From Chitinophaga ginsengisegetis (GTDB lineage: Bacteria; Bacteroidota; Bacteroidia; Chitinophagales; Chitinophagaceae), in the NCBI RefSeq assembly GCF_900168065.1, contig NZ_FUZZ01000001.1:2910623-2974622 (forward strand): 64,000 nucleotides of DNA, in the 5' to 3' direction. The notes beneath the pieces were generated by a model, which saw nothing but the letters and a program-made list of their open reading frames with translations, was not told where the DNA came from and made no database searches. The translations under genes and the position numbers were made by a program. Shown here piece after piece: positions 9,440 to 18,896 of this stretch; the stretch's first letter is position 1; the number at the start of each line of letters is the position of its first letter.

Positions 9440-10783
9440 ATGCAAAATTACCTCATCAGGAATATAGCCGTGGTAAACGAAGGGCGCACCACGGTACAGG
9501 ATGTATGGATCAAAGACCACCGCATTGAAAAAATAGCGCCCAATATCACTATCAGCGGTAATTACACGGAAATTAACGGGGAAGGCAAACACCTGCTTCC
9601 GGGCGTTATAGACGACCAGGTCCACTTCCGGGAACCGGGACTAACCCATAAAGCCACCATCTATTCAGAAGCACGCGCCGCAGTAGCCGGCGGTACCACC
9701 AGCTTTATGGAAATGCCCAATACCAAACCGGCCGCGCTCACCCAGGAACTCCTCGAAGACAAATATACCATCGCACAACACCACTCACTGGCCAATTACT
9801 CCTTCTTTATGGGGGCTGCCAATGATAATGTGGAAGAAATACTGAAAACAAACGCTAAAAAGGAAAGTGTTTGCGGCGTAAAAATATTCATGGGATCTTC
9901 TACCGGGAATATGCTGGTAGATAACTATCTCACCCTGGAAACCGTGTTTTCCAACAGTGAGCTGCTGATTGCCACGCATTGTGAAGATGAAAAGATCATC
10001 CGCGCCAATATGGAAGCCTTTCAACGGGAAAAAGGGGATCGCCTCACTGCTGCGGATCACCCGCTGATACGCGATGTAGAAGCCTGTTTTGAATCTTCGC
10101 TGGTGGCTATACAGTTTGCACAGAAACACAATGCCCGCCTGCATATTCTCCACATCTCCACGGCGAGGGAGTTACAGCTGTTCAGCAATATGCTGCCGCT
10201 GGCGGAAAAAAGGATTACGGCAGAAGTATGTGTACACCACCTTCATTTCACGGCAGACGATTATGCGCAATACGGCAACCTGATCAAGTGCAACCCGGCC
10301 ATTAAAGCGCCGGAAAATAAAACCGCACTCTGGCAGGGACTCCTGGACGACCGGCTGGATATCATTGCCACTGATCACGCCCCACACACCTGGGAAGAAA
10401 AACAACTACCCTACCTGCAGGCCCCATCCGGCGTTCCGCTGGTGCAACACAGCCTGCTGCTGATGCTCGAATATGTAAAGAAGGGAAACATTACCCTGGA
10501 AAAAGTAGTGGAGAAGATGAGCCATGCTCCCGCTATCTGTTTCCAGATAAAGGAAAGAGGATTTTTGAGAGAAGGGTATTATGCCGACTGCGTAATAGTG
10601 GATCTGCAGCACCAGACGAATGTAAATAAAGAAAATATTCATTATAAATGCGCCTGGAGCCCTTTTGAAGGCCATACCTTCCCGGCGGCAGTTACGCATA
10701 CCTTTGTAAGCGGCCATCTCGCTTATGCCGACGGCGTTTTTAATGAGAACGTATTGGGCCAGCGACTGGCTTTCAGCCGATAG
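9440..10783 (+). CDS. pyrC: Dihydroorotase (class I), pyrimidine synthesis
   Basis: Zinc amidohydrolase that cyclises N-carbamoyl-aspartate to dihydroorotate. 447 residues, right for class I. Substrate and metal motifs: DDQVHFREPGLTH near residues 58-70, EMPNTKPA near 90-97, a carboxylated-Lys region VKIFMGSSTG, the ligand regions ATHCED and HILHISTA, and the late TDHAPHTWEEK with the catalytic Asp. The usual HxH metal pair reads QxH here (Gln in place of the first His). I recall this as common to Bacteroidota dihydroorotases, but I cannot check. The gene is monocistronic between porT and a MutS-like gene. Confidence 0.9.
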   Translation: MQNYLIRNIAVVNEGRTTVQDVWIKDHRIEKIAPNITISGNYTEINGEGKHLLPGVIDDQVHFREPGLTHKATIYSEARAAVAGGTTSFMEMPNTKPAALTQELLEDKYTIAQHHSLANYSFFMGAANDNVEEILKTNAKKESVCGVKIFMGSSTGNMLVDNYLTLETVFSNSELLIATHCEDEKIIRANMEAFQREKGDRLTAADHPLIRDVEACFESSLVAIQFAQKHNARLHILHISTARELQLFSNMLPLAEKRITAEVCVHHLHFTADDYAQYGNLIKCNPAIKAPENKTALWQGLLDDRLDIIATDHAPHTWEEKQLPYLQAPSGVPLVQHSLLLMLEYVKKGNITLEKVVEKMSHAPAICFQIKERGFLREGYYADCVIVDLQHQTNVNKENIHYKCAWSPFEGHTFPAAVTHTFVSGHLAYADGVFNENVLGQRLAFSR

Positions 10784-10789
10784 TTTTTG

Positions 10790-10828
10790 TTTCCGTAAAT
10801 GCAGCGGCTCCTGCTGCATTTACGGAAA
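10790..10828 (+). terminator. Long hairpin after pyrC
   Basis: A 16-bp perfect stem (TTTCCGTAAATGCAGC at 10790-10805, GCTGCATTTACGGAAA at 10813-10828) with a 7-nt loop, 6 bp after the pyrC stop. There is no T-run after it, so it may slow or protect the transcript end rather than act as a classic terminator. Confidence 0.55.
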
Positions 10829-10864
10829 TGCCGGCACAGCCTTTCAATTCTTATGGAATTTTTC

Positions 10865-10873
10865 TATCCTTGC
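10865..10873 (+). promoter_or_regulatory. -7-like box before the mutS-like gene
   Basis: TATCCTTGC is one mismatch from TAnnTTTGC and lies 35 bp before the chosen ATG at 10909, leaving a normal leader. This supports the 10909 start over the longer in-frame reading that would begin inside the pyrC hairpin. Confidence 0.4.
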
Positions 10874-10908
10874 ATCTTCCACCGTATATTCACCAAAAAA
10901 GATGCTGC

Positions 10909-12237
10909 ATGCAACTGGACAAAACATCCTACTACGACCTGTCTATTTTTAACCGCGACGAAGAATTTTCCCTGTTCCACCGCCTCGACTTCACCACCAC
11001 TGCCGGTGGCCGCGAGTATCTCCGCCAGCTATACAGCAATCCTTTATCTGATATCAATACTATTAAAAACAGACAGCGTGCCTTACAATATATCCTGGAA
11101 CAGGAAGCCAACTGGCCTTCCATTATTTCCAATGGTACTATCGTAGTGGTGGAGAATTACATGGATGCCCAGATTGAGCCGATTTCCAGTACCGAAGGAC
11201 TTGCCCTGTATCTTCATGCGGCACTCAATAAAACTTTGTATGCGCCTGATTATGGCTATATCAAATTTTCGTTTACACAACTGGTGATATTACTGAAGGG
11301 GTTCCGTACGTTTATCAATGCCTTCAATTCAGACGAAACCCCAATGGTGCTGAAAGTGTTGCTGGACAGGGCGCAACAGCTACTTACCAAAAAGGAATTC
11401 TACGAAATTTTAAAAGCAGATGAAGAAGGGAAACTGAATTTTGTGGAGATCCTCCGTTATGATAATTACATCAGGAAACGGCACCGGAAGGTGATCCAGG
11501 AGCTGGTAGTCCTTTATCAGCAGCTGGATGCATACTATGCAATGGCTAAAGCCATAAAGCATTACAACCTGCAGTTCCCGGTTTTCTCCGGCAGCAACAG
11601 ACCTGTTATTAAAGCCAAACAACTCTATCATATCATTCTTTCTGAGCCGGTGGCTTACGATGTTCAACTGGATGAAGCAGCTCATTTCATGTTCCTTACC
11701 GGCGCCAATATGGCTGGCAAAACTACCTTTATCAAGGCGGTGGGTGTGGCCGTATTCCTGTCGCATATAGGCATGGGCGTACCCGCTGAAAATATGGAGC
11801 TGAGCTTCTTTCACGGCATCTTCAGTAACATCCAGGTACAGGATAATATATTTAAGGGGGAAAGTTATTTCTACAGTGAAGTACAGCGTATCAAAAATAC
11901 CATCCTGCAAATCAGTAATGGTAAAAACTGGCTGGTGCTGATCGATGAAATGTTTAAAGGCACCAATGTGGAAGACGCCAGAAACTGTTCCCTGGCTGTG
12001 ATCAGGGGATTTCTGCAAAGTACCAACTGCCTGTTTATTCTCTCCACTCACCTCTATGAAGTAGCAGATGAACTGAGTTCAGAGAAACGTATCCAGTTTA
12101 AATATTTTGAGTCGACCGTTATTGACGATGACCTGCATTTCACCTACTTGCTTAAAGATGGAATTGCCAAAGAAAAAATAGGTTACCTGATCCTGAAAAG
12201 AGAAAAGGTACTGGATCTGCTTACGCAGATAAAATAA
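10909..12237 (+). CDS. MutS-related ATPase (core and ATPase domains only)
   Basis: A MutS-family protein with helical core plus ABC-type ATPase and without the mismatch-recognition domain I. 442 residues from the ATG at 10909 (MQLDKTSYY). Walker A is GANMAGKTTF near residue 266, followed by the usual GVPAENMEL segment, the Q-loop/signature region ESYFYSEVQRIK, Walker B LVLIDEMFKGT and a final STH switch (LSTHLYEV). Such short MutS homologues are widespread in Bacteroidota; their role is not set by motif and mismatch repair should not be assumed. The gene lies alone between two hairpins. Confidence 0.85.
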   Translation: MQLDKTSYYDLSIFNRDEEFSLFHRLDFTTTAGGREYLRQLYSNPLSDINTIKNRQRALQYILEQEANWPSIISNGTIVVVENYMDAQIEPISSTEGLALYLHAALNKTLYAPDYGYIKFSFTQLVILLKGFRTFINAFNSDETPMVLKVLLDRAQQLLTKKEFYEILKADEEGKLNFVEILRYDNYIRKRHRKVIQELVVLYQQLDAYYAMAKAIKHYNLQFPVFSGSNRPVIKAKQLYHIILSEPVAYDVQLDEAAHFMFLTGANMAGKTTFIKAVGVAVFLSHIGMGVPAENMELSFFHGIFSNIQVQDNIFKGESYFYSEVQRIKNTILQISNGKNWLVLIDEMFKGTNVEDARNCSLAVIRGFLQSTNCLFILSTHLYEVADELSSEKRIQFKYFESTVIDDDLHFTYLLKDGIAKEKIGYLILKREKVLDLLTQIK

Positions 12238-12242
12238 GCGGG

Positions 12243-12292
12243 AAGCATTTAACTGCGGGCCATGTAACGATGTTTCCAGCAGTTAAATGCTT
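12243..12292. terminator. 14-bp inverted repeat between mutS-like and yifB
   Basis: AAGCATTTAACTGC at 12243-12256 pairs perfectly with GCAGTTAAATGCTT at 12279-12292 around a 22-nt loop. It follows the mutS-like stop by 5 bp. There is no strong T-run; directly after it comes TATATTCG, a weak -7-like sequence that may serve yifB. Confidence 0.5.
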
Positions 12293-12322
12293 ATATTCGT
12301 ATCTGTTAACCCAGATATCGAT

Positions 12323-13861
12323 ATGATTGTTAAAACCTACGGCAGCGCCATCCTCGGCGTAAATGCCATCACCATTACCATAGAGGTAAATGTATCTTCC
12401 AAAGGCAACAAATTATTCATAGTAGGACTACCGGACAATGCGGTAAAGGAAAGCGAACGGCGTATTGAATCCACCATCCAATGCATGGGATTACGCATGC
12501 CGAGAACACGCACCGTGGTAAACATGGCGCCCGCCGCTATCCGCAAGGCCGGAGCCGCATACGACCTGCCCATTGCCGCCGGTATTATTGCCGCTTCCGG
12601 CCAGGCGTCTCCCATTCATCTCGAGCATTATCTCATGATGGGAGAGCTGTCGCTGGATGGTACCATCCAGCCTATCAAAGGCGCGTTACCAATGGCTATG
12701 CAGGCGCTGAAAGATGGTTTCCGGGGCTTTATACTCCCCAGACAGAATGCTCTGGAAGCCGCGATGGTAAATAGTTTGAAAGTCTATGGCATCTCTCACA
12801 TTTCAGAAGCCATCAACTTTTTAAATGATCCGGATAGCCTCACACCTGTTACCGCCGCCCGCGATGAATTCTATTCCACGCAGGACAACTGGGGGATTGA
12901 TTTCAGCGAAGTAAAAGGGCAGCAGCATATTAAGCGGGCCCTTGAAATAGCCGCTGCCGGCGGGCATAATGCTATATTGATCGGGCCGCCGGGCGCAGGG
13001 AAAACCATGCTGGCAAAACGTTTGCCCACCATCCTTCCGCCGCTTACATTGCAGGAAGCGCTGGAAACCACTAAAATCCATTCTGTGGCCGGGAAGTTGC
13101 CGGAGCATACTTCGCTGATCACGCACCGCCCGTTCCGCTCTCCACATCATACCATCAGTGATGCCGCGCTGGTGGGTGGTGGCAGCATTCCGCAACCGGG
13201 AGAAATTTCGCTGGCGCATCACGGCGTCTTATTCCTGGATGAACTCCCGGAGTTTAAACGCAAAGTGCTGGAGGTAATGCGGCAGCCGGTGGAAGAAAGA
13301 AGAGTGACCATTTCCCGCGCCAGAACCGCCATCGATTTCCCTGCCAGCTTTATGTTGCTGGCGTCTATGAATCCGTGCCCCTGCGGGTATTTCAATCATC
13401 CGGAGAAGGAATGCTCCTGCGCGCCGGGGCAGGTACAGGAATACCTGAATAAGGTATCCGGTCCGTTGCTGGATCGTATAGACCTGCACGTAGAGGTAAC
13501 GCCGGTAAAATTTGCGGACCTGTCTTCCACCGGCGCAGCGGAGAAAAGTACGTATATACGTGACCGTGTGATTGCCGCAAGAGCCATCCAGGCCAGGAGG
13601 TTTGCCGGTCACGACGGGGTGTATTGCAATGCACAAATGCATAGCCGGTTACTGGCTACCGTATGCGTTATCAGTGATAAATGCCGGGAACAACTGGGAC
13701 AGGCCATGCAAAAATTAAAGCTCTCTGCCCGTGCATACGACCGGATACTGAAGGTAAGCAGAACTATTGCCGACCTGGAAGGGAGTCATAGTGTAGAACC
13801 TGCGCACATGGCGGAGGCTATTCAGTTCAGGAGCCTCGACAGGGAAAACTGGGGGAACTGA
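12323..13861 (+). CDS. YifB/ComM-family magnesium-chelatase-like AAA+ ATPase
   Basis: Hexameric AAA+ helicase-like protein of the ComM/YifB family, which in transformable bacteria promotes branch migration during uptake of related DNA. 512 residues from the ATG at 12323 (MIVKTYGSAIL). An N-terminal ChlI-type domain covers about 20-145 (SSKGNKLFIVGLPDNAVKES), Walker A is GPPGAGKTMLAKR near 226, Walker B is LFLDELPEF, the sensor region is MNPCPCGYF, and the C-terminal chelatase-like helical domain includes YDRILKVSRTIADL. Complete, normal length. Role in this organism is inferred only from the family. Confidence 0.93.
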   Translation: MIVKTYGSAILGVNAITITIEVNVSSKGNKLFIVGLPDNAVKESERRIESTIQCMGLRMPRTRTVVNMAPAAIRKAGAAYDLPIAAGIIAASGQASPIHLEHYLMMGELSLDGTIQPIKGALPMAMQALKDGFRGFILPRQNALEAAMVNSLKVYGISHISEAINFLNDPDSLTPVTAARDEFYSTQDNWGIDFSEVKGQQHIKRALEIAAAGGHNAILIGPPGAGKTMLAKRLPTILPPLTLQEALETTKIHSVAGKLPEHTSLITHRPFRSPHHTISDAALVGGGSIPQPGEISLAHHGVLFLDELPEFKRKVLEVMRQPVEERRVTISRARTAIDFPASFMLLASMNPCPCGYFNHPEKECSCAPGQVQEYLNKVSGPLLDRIDLHVEVTPVKFADLSSTGAAEKSTYIRDRVIAARAIQARRFAGHDGVYCNAQMHSRLLATVCVISDKCREQLGQAMQKLKLSARAYDRILKVSRTIADLEGSHSVEPAHMAEAIQFRSLDRENWGN

Positions 13862-13926
13862 ACATGGAGCAATGCCAGGCTTAGCGCTCTGGCAGCAACG
13901 GTTGTGCTGCACACACACTTCTTCCG

Positions 13927-16053
13927 TTAAACGCCCAGGTCTTCCTTATAACTTTCGCTCAGTTTCCGCTGCATCTCTGCAGGAACGGGGGCGTATTCCG
14001 CAAACTGTGATTTCAGCTTGGCTTTGCCCTGGGTAACATTACGCAGCGCGGCAAACAGCTTATCTATTTCAGCCTGTGGGGTGCGTGCTTTGATCACCTG
14101 GTAGCCATTCAGTGTATCCATTCCCGTTATGATGCTGCGATGGGTCTGGAGTTCGCTCATGATATCGCCCATCATTACATCGGGGGCTACTGCTTCCAGG
14201 TCGTACACCGGCTCCAGCAACTGCGGGGCGGCCTGGTGGAACGCCTCGCGGAAAGCCATCATACCGGCTATTTTGAAGGAGATGTCGTTACTGTCTACCG
14301 GGTGCATTTTACCATCGTATACGCTTACACGTATATCGCGTACGTATGATCCGGTTAGCGGGCCTTCCTGCATTTTTTCCATCACTCCTTTAAGGATAGA
14401 TGGCAGGAAACGGTTATCGATAGCGCCGCCTACGATACAATTGTTGAATACCAGTTTGCCGCCCCAGTTCAGCGCTATTTCTTCCGATTCGCGCACGGTA
14501 TGTTCCTTATAGGGCGGCATCCCCTCATACCAGGGTTCTATTTTCATGTATACCTCGCCGAACTGCCCGGCGCCACCGGATTGTTTTTTGTGGCGATAGG
14601 AAGCCTGGGCAGGCTTCTGGATGGTTTCGCGGTAAGGAATTTTGGCGGCATGAAAAGCTACCTGCATTTTATAAATATTTTCGAGCCGCCATTTGGTAAC
14701 GAGCAGGTGCAGTTCTCCCTGTCCGTGGAGGATCACCTGTTTCAGTTCGCGGTTGAACTCCACGATGAGGGTAGGATCTTCCATATGGATTTCCGCGAGC
14801 ACTTCGCTGAGTTTTTCATCGTCGCCTTTGTTCTTTGCTTCAATGGCTACTCTTACTTTGGGGGCGGGAAAATCGATGGGGGCTATTTGCCCGGGGAAAT
14901 TCTTTTCTGCCAGGGTCTGATTGGTGAGGGTACTTTTCATTTTAAGCGTGCAGCCAATATCCCCGGCCTGCAGGCGTTCTATATTGTTGCGGTTTTTCCC
15001 GTCTGCAATAAACAGCTGGCTGATACGCTCAATAGTGTTGCCCTGTTCGTTGATAAGTTCCATACCGCCTTTTACTTCTCCCGACATTACCTTAAAATAA
15101 GTGAGCCTGCCGATATGCGGCTCCTGCAAAGTTTTAAAAACAAATAATCCTGCCGGACCAGCAGGATTACAGGGAACAGGTTTGCCTCCGGTGGTAACTT
15201 CGGCAGGCATTTCTGCTGCGCCGGGAGCTACATTATCGATAAATCCCATCAGGCGGCCACTGCCCATATTATTTTTGGCGGATAAGCAGAACAGGGGGAA
15301 CACATGGTGATTGAGCATCCCTATTTTGATGCCTTGCCGGAGCTCATCTTCATCCAGGCTGCCTTTTTCAAAATACAGCTCCATGAGGGTATCATCATTT
15401 TCTGCGGCTTTTTCCACCAGTTCGTTGTGGAGCTGGTCGGCTCTTTCCTTTTCACTGTCGGGGATGGGAAGTTTTTCAGGTTTACCTCCGTTTTCGGGAA
15501 AACGGTACATGGTCATTTTCAGGAGATCGATGATGGCATTGAATCCGGGGCCTGCGTTTACCGGGTACTGCATAATAGTAACTGGCTGACCGAATACCCG
15601 TTTGGCATCTTCCACTGTTTTATTAAAATTGGCCAGTTCGGCGTCCAGCTGATTAACGGCTAATATGGTAGGTTTTTGGTATTTATCCACATAATCCCAT
15701 ACCAGTTCTGTACCTACTTCCACTCCATATTGGGCATTGAGCAGGAGAACAGCGGTGTCGGATACGCGGATGGCGGCAATTACTTCCCCGATAAAATCTT
15801 CCAGTCCGGGTGTGTCTATAATATTGATCTTATAATCTTTCCATTCGGTGTGCATCAGGGTGGCATATACGGAGTTTCCCCGCTCATGCTCAATATCGTG
15901 GTAGTCGGACACGGTATTTTTCTCTTCAATTGAGCCTCGTTTACTGATGATGCCGGCTTCAAATAACATGGTTTCAGAGAGGGTAGTTTTGCCGCTTTTG
16001 GGTGCACCTAACAGTACGATGTTTTTGATGTGTTTTTCATCATACGTCTTCAT
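13927..16053 (-). CDS. Elongation factor G-like GTPase (second EF-G type)
   Basis: Translational GTPase of the EF-G-like group often called FusA2 or EF-G-II, distinct from the main ribosome translocase. 708 residues from the ATG at 16053 (MKTYDEKHI), just where the G domain begins. G1 is LGAPKSGKTTL, G3 DTPGLEDF and G4 NQLD; domain III contains GQGELHL, and domains IV-V run to the end (GAIDNRFLPS, MGDIMSELQTHRS). The main EF-G usually has AHIDAGKTTT at G1, so this divergent loop supports the 'like' group. It is monocistronic and divergent from the ABC exporter. Confidence 0.88.
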   Translation of the reverse strand: MKTYDEKHIKNIVLLGAPKSGKTTLSETMLFEAGIISKRGSIEEKNTVSDYHDIEHERGNSVYATLMHTEWKDYKINIIDTPGLEDFIGEVIAAIRVSDTAVLLLNAQYGVEVGTELVWDYVDKYQKPTILAVNQLDAELANFNKTVEDAKRVFGQPVTIMQYPVNAGPGFNAIIDLLKMTMYRFPENGGKPEKLPIPDSEKERADQLHNELVEKAAENDDTLMELYFEKGSLDEDELRQGIKIGMLNHHVFPLFCLSAKNNMGSGRLMGFIDNVAPGAAEMPAEVTTGGKPVPCNPAGPAGLFVFKTLQEPHIGRLTYFKVMSGEVKGGMELINEQGNTIERISQLFIADGKNRNNIERLQAGDIGCTLKMKSTLTNQTLAEKNFPGQIAPIDFPAPKVRVAIEAKNKGDDEKLSEVLAEIHMEDPTLIVEFNRELKQVILHGQGELHLLVTKWRLENIYKMQVAFHAAKIPYRETIQKPAQASYRHKKQSGGAGQFGEVYMKIEPWYEGMPPYKEHTVRESEEIALNWGGKLVFNNCIVGGAIDNRFLPSILKGVMEKMQEGPLTGSYVRDIRVSVYDGKMHPVDSNDISFKIAGMMAFREAFHQAAPQLLEPVYDLEAVAPDVMMGDIMSELQTHRSIITGMDTLNGYQVIKARTPQAEIDKLFAALRNVTQGKAKLKSQFAEYAPVPAEMQRKLSESYKEDLGV

Positions 16054-16175
16054 ATGTGGAGATTTATTTAGATAATAGATACTCACCTGTGTCTTTACAA
16101 AGAACTTACTATTAAGTTAACGTTTTTTGACTAAAATAGCCAGTACTTTTCCCCGGAATATGTGGCAACATGCAG

Positions 16176-16184
16176 TAACTTTGC
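16176..16184 (+). promoter_or_regulatory. Bacteroidota -7 box before the ABC exporter
   Basis: TAACTTTGC matches TAnnTTTG. It ends 19 bp before the ATG at 16204, giving a short normal leader and supporting that start over the in-frame codon at 16162. Confidence 0.55.
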
Positions 16185-16203
16185 ACCTCAGGAAAACGGA
16201 CAT

Positions 16204-17979
16204 ATGAAACTATTACTGCATTATTTGAAGAGATATAAATGGTTGGTCGTATTAGCAATGGCTCTGGCCAGTATTAACCAGCTTTTCTCACTGATGGACC
16301 CTATGATCTTCGGATGGATCATTGACAGGTTCGCTTCTCATCCAAAAACTTTTAAGGGTGGCACTATATTCCGGCCGGAGAACGAGTATCTCATGGGGGT
16401 ACTGCTGCTGGTTGGCGCTGCGATAGGCGTAGCGATGGTATCCAGGATCGCCAAAGCGTTCCAGGACTATTTTGTGAACGTAATTGTTCAGAAATTTGGC
16501 GCGCAGGTGTATACAGATGGCCTTAAACACTCGCTCCGGCTGCCTTACCAGCAATTTGAAGACCAGCGCAGCGGTGAAACGCTGGCTATTCTCCAGAAAG
16601 TGCGGGTTGACTGTGAAAAATTCATCACCGCCTTTGTGAACGTGCTTTTTGTATCATTGATCGGTGTGTTGTTTGTGATGGTATATGCCACCACCGTACA
16701 CTGGAGCCTTCCCTTTGTGTATCTTACCGGGTGTATTTTACTGACTATCCTGATGAGTTTACTGAGCAGGAAAATTAAGGTGATACAGAAGACGATCGTA
16801 AAAGAAACCACCGCACTGGCAGGATCTACTACAGAATCTCTCCGGAACATTGAGCTGGTAAAGAGTTTGGGCTTATCCAACCAGGAAATCAGGCGTTTAA
16901 ACTCCACTACCATGAAGATCCTGCTGCTGGAACTGAAAAAAGTGCGGAGCATCCGCAGTATCAGTTTTGTGCAGGGTACCTTTGTGAACCTCATGCGCTC
17001 TGCCATCCTGTTCCTGCTGCTGTTTTACATTTACCGCGATGTAGTGAGCATCGGACAGCTGATGACCTTACAGCTGTATTCGTTCTTCATTTTCGGACCA
17101 TTACAGGAGCTTGGTAACATTATCCTGAATTACCGCGAAGCGCAGGTGTCGCTGTTAAATTTCCAGAGCATCCTGAATACGCCGGTAGAGGAAATGCCCG
17201 CTAATCCTATCAAGGTAACGCATATCGATGAACTGCAGTTTAAACAGGTAGGGTTCAAGCACCTCACAGCAGCCACCAAAGCACTTGATAAAGTGAACTT
17301 CTCCGTAAATGTAGGGGAAACCATTGCTTTTGTAGGACCATCGGGTTCTGGTAAAACCACGCTGGTAAAGCTACTCGTAGGATTATACAAACCCAATGAA
17401 GGACATATCTACTACAATGGCATTGATGCCAACGAGGTGGATATGGAAGACCTGCGTCACCAGGTAGGTTTTGTTACACAGGATACCCAGCTTTTTTCGG
17501 GCACCATCCGTGAAAACCTGCTGTTTGTAAATCCCGGCGCCAGTGATGCGGATGTAATGGAAGCGCTGGATAAAGCGTCGTGCTATTCCTTACTGGCCAG
17601 GGCCGACAAAGGTCTTGAAACAGTGATTGGTGAAGGCGGTATTAAAATTTCCGGTGGGGAGAAACAACGTTTATCCATTGCCAGGGCGTTGCTCCGCAGG
17701 CCGCGCTTACTGGTATTTGATGAAGCTACATCTGCACTGGACTCAATTACAGAAGAAGAAATTACTAAAACCGTGCGCGAAGTAACGGCCAGCAAACAAC
17801 ATATTACCGTGATGATTGCACACCGTTTGAGCACTATTATGCATGCCGACCGTATTTACGTACTGGAAAAAGGCCAGATCGTGGAAATGGGCAGACATGC
17901 GGACCTGGTAGCTGAAAAAGGGCTTTACTACGCGATGTGGAGACAACAGATCGGCGAGCGTAAAACAGAAGCCGTGTAA
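16204..17979 (+). CDS. ABC exporter, fused permease and ATPase (MsbA-like)
   Basis: Half-size ABC exporter that dimerises in the inner membrane to move a lipid, peptide or drug outward. 591 residues from the ATG at 16204 (MKLLLHYLKRYKW). Six membrane helices span about 15-330. The ATPase part has Walker A GPSGSGKTTL, Q-loop VTQDTQLF, signature ISGGEKQR, Walker B LLVFDEATSALD and switch His IAHRLST. It is followed 45 bp later by a DUF983 gene in the same direction. Substrate cannot be read from sequence; 'MsbA-like' describes form only. Confidence 0.9.
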   Translation: MKLLLHYLKRYKWLVVLAMALASINQLFSLMDPMIFGWIIDRFASHPKTFKGGTIFRPENEYLMGVLLLVGAAIGVAMVSRIAKAFQDYFVNVIVQKFGAQVYTDGLKHSLRLPYQQFEDQRSGETLAILQKVRVDCEKFITAFVNVLFVSLIGVLFVMVYATTVHWSLPFVYLTGCILLTILMSLLSRKIKVIQKTIVKETTALAGSTTESLRNIELVKSLGLSNQEIRRLNSTTMKILLLELKKVRSIRSISFVQGTFVNLMRSAILFLLLFYIYRDVVSIGQLMTLQLYSFFIFGPLQELGNIILNYREAQVSLLNFQSILNTPVEEMPANPIKVTHIDELQFKQVGFKHLTAATKALDKVNFSVNVGETIAFVGPSGSGKTTLVKLLVGLYKPNEGHIYYNGIDANEVDMEDLRHQVGFVTQDTQLFSGTIRENLLFVNPGASDADVMEALDKASCYSLLARADKGLETVIGEGGIKISGGEKQRLSIARALLRRPRLLVFDEATSALDSITEEEITKTVREVTASKQHITVMIAHRLSTIMHADRIYVLEKGQIVEMGRHADLVAEKGLYYAMWRQQIGERKTEAV

Positions 17980-18024
17980 GCCACCGCTTTCGGTTGCTAA
18001 AAAGTAATTGATTAATTTTATAAG

Positions 18025-18462
18025 ATGAGTACACAGAAGCCCAGGCGCCCTAACTATTTTGTCAGCATGCTGACTATGAAATGTCCAAGATGCAGGAAAG
18101 GAGATATGTTCAGAGATCAGAATCCGTTTCATCTCAGGTTTTCAAAGATCTTCAACATGTATGATAACTGTCCTGTATGCGGACAAAAATATGAGTTGGA
18201 AACCGGCTTCTGGTTTGGAACAGGCTATGTGAGTTATGCTTTATCAGTAGCATTCAGTGTGTTTAACCTGATCTGGTTCTGGTTATTTTTTGGATTAACC
18301 TGGAGAGATAACAGCATTTTTATCTGGCTTGCCGTGAATGGCGTGCTGCTGGTATTGATACAACCATGGCTGATGCGGCTGTCGAGGGCCATTTATCTTT
18401 ATTTCTTTGTGTATTATGATGAGGATACGGCGAAGCTGGAAAAGACCACACATCAACATTAA
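18025..18462 (+). CDS. DUF983 membrane protein
   Basis: Small membrane protein of the DUF983 family, function unknown. 145 residues. Two CxxC pairs (CPRC near residue 18 and CPVC near residue 50) probably bind one zinc ion. Two hydrophobic segments follow (YVSYALSVAFSVFNLIWFWL and IWLAVNGVLLVLIQPWLM). The segment ETGFWFGTGYVSYA between zinc knuckle and membrane is the typical family core. It is probably co-transcribed with the ABC exporter and ends at a strong terminator. Confidence 0.85.
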   Translation: MSTQKPRRPNYFVSMLTMKCPRCRKGDMFRDQNPFHLRFSKIFNMYDNCPVCGQKYELETGFWFGTGYVSYALSVAFSVFNLIWFWLFFGLTWRDNSIFIWLAVNGVLLVLIQPWLMRLSRAIYLYFFVYYDEDTAKLEKTTHQH

Positions 18463-18481
18463 AAAATAACTGAAAAAATAT

Positions 18482-18510
18482 GGGGCTGTAAAGACAGCCC
18501 CTTTCTTTTT
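18482..18510 (+). terminator. Terminator of the ABC exporter / DUF983 unit
   Basis: GGGGCTGT at 18482-18489 pairs with ACAGCCCC at 18494-18501 across a 4-nt loop, followed by TTTCTTTTT. A textbook intrinsic terminator. Confidence 0.9.
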
Positions 18511-18896
18511 CAACCAAAATCTGAACCAATGGTGGTCAGAAAAGTCTTAATTACAAAAACCAATTTTTGAAAACTGAGGGAACTGTTCCTCCTGGCAGGA
18601 CATTCAATCTTACACTTACATAACTAACGATCCCCTAAACTACAAAATCTATCAATATTTCAATTAAATATTTACATCAATGGTAAAACCAGCGTGTATT
18701 TGTACTGTAAAAACGATTTTACTTATCAAGCCCGCCTGTACCGGGTTTACCACCGGTACAACAAATTTATATAAATTAGAAAATATTGTAACGTTATTAC
18801 TATAAATAATATATAAGTAACATATATATATTAACCGCGGATCATGATCAGTTCCATAAAATTTAATAGCTTTATCTTTTCAAACAGCTATTCATC
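18511..18896. other. AT-rich non-coding stretch
   Basis: No convincing gene. The last third (about 18770-18860) is very AT-rich with repeated TATA steps (ATAAATAATATATAAG, CATATATATATT), which is probably the promoter region of the lipoprotein gene that follows. No clear TAnnTTTG box at useful spacing was found. Confidence 0.5.

Noticed and set aside
14500..15147. 215-codon plus-strand frame opposite the EF-G-like gene
   Set aside because: It is antisense to a complete and well-supported gene, and its residues (many Phe, Gly and His in runs) are what a shadow of that gene gives.
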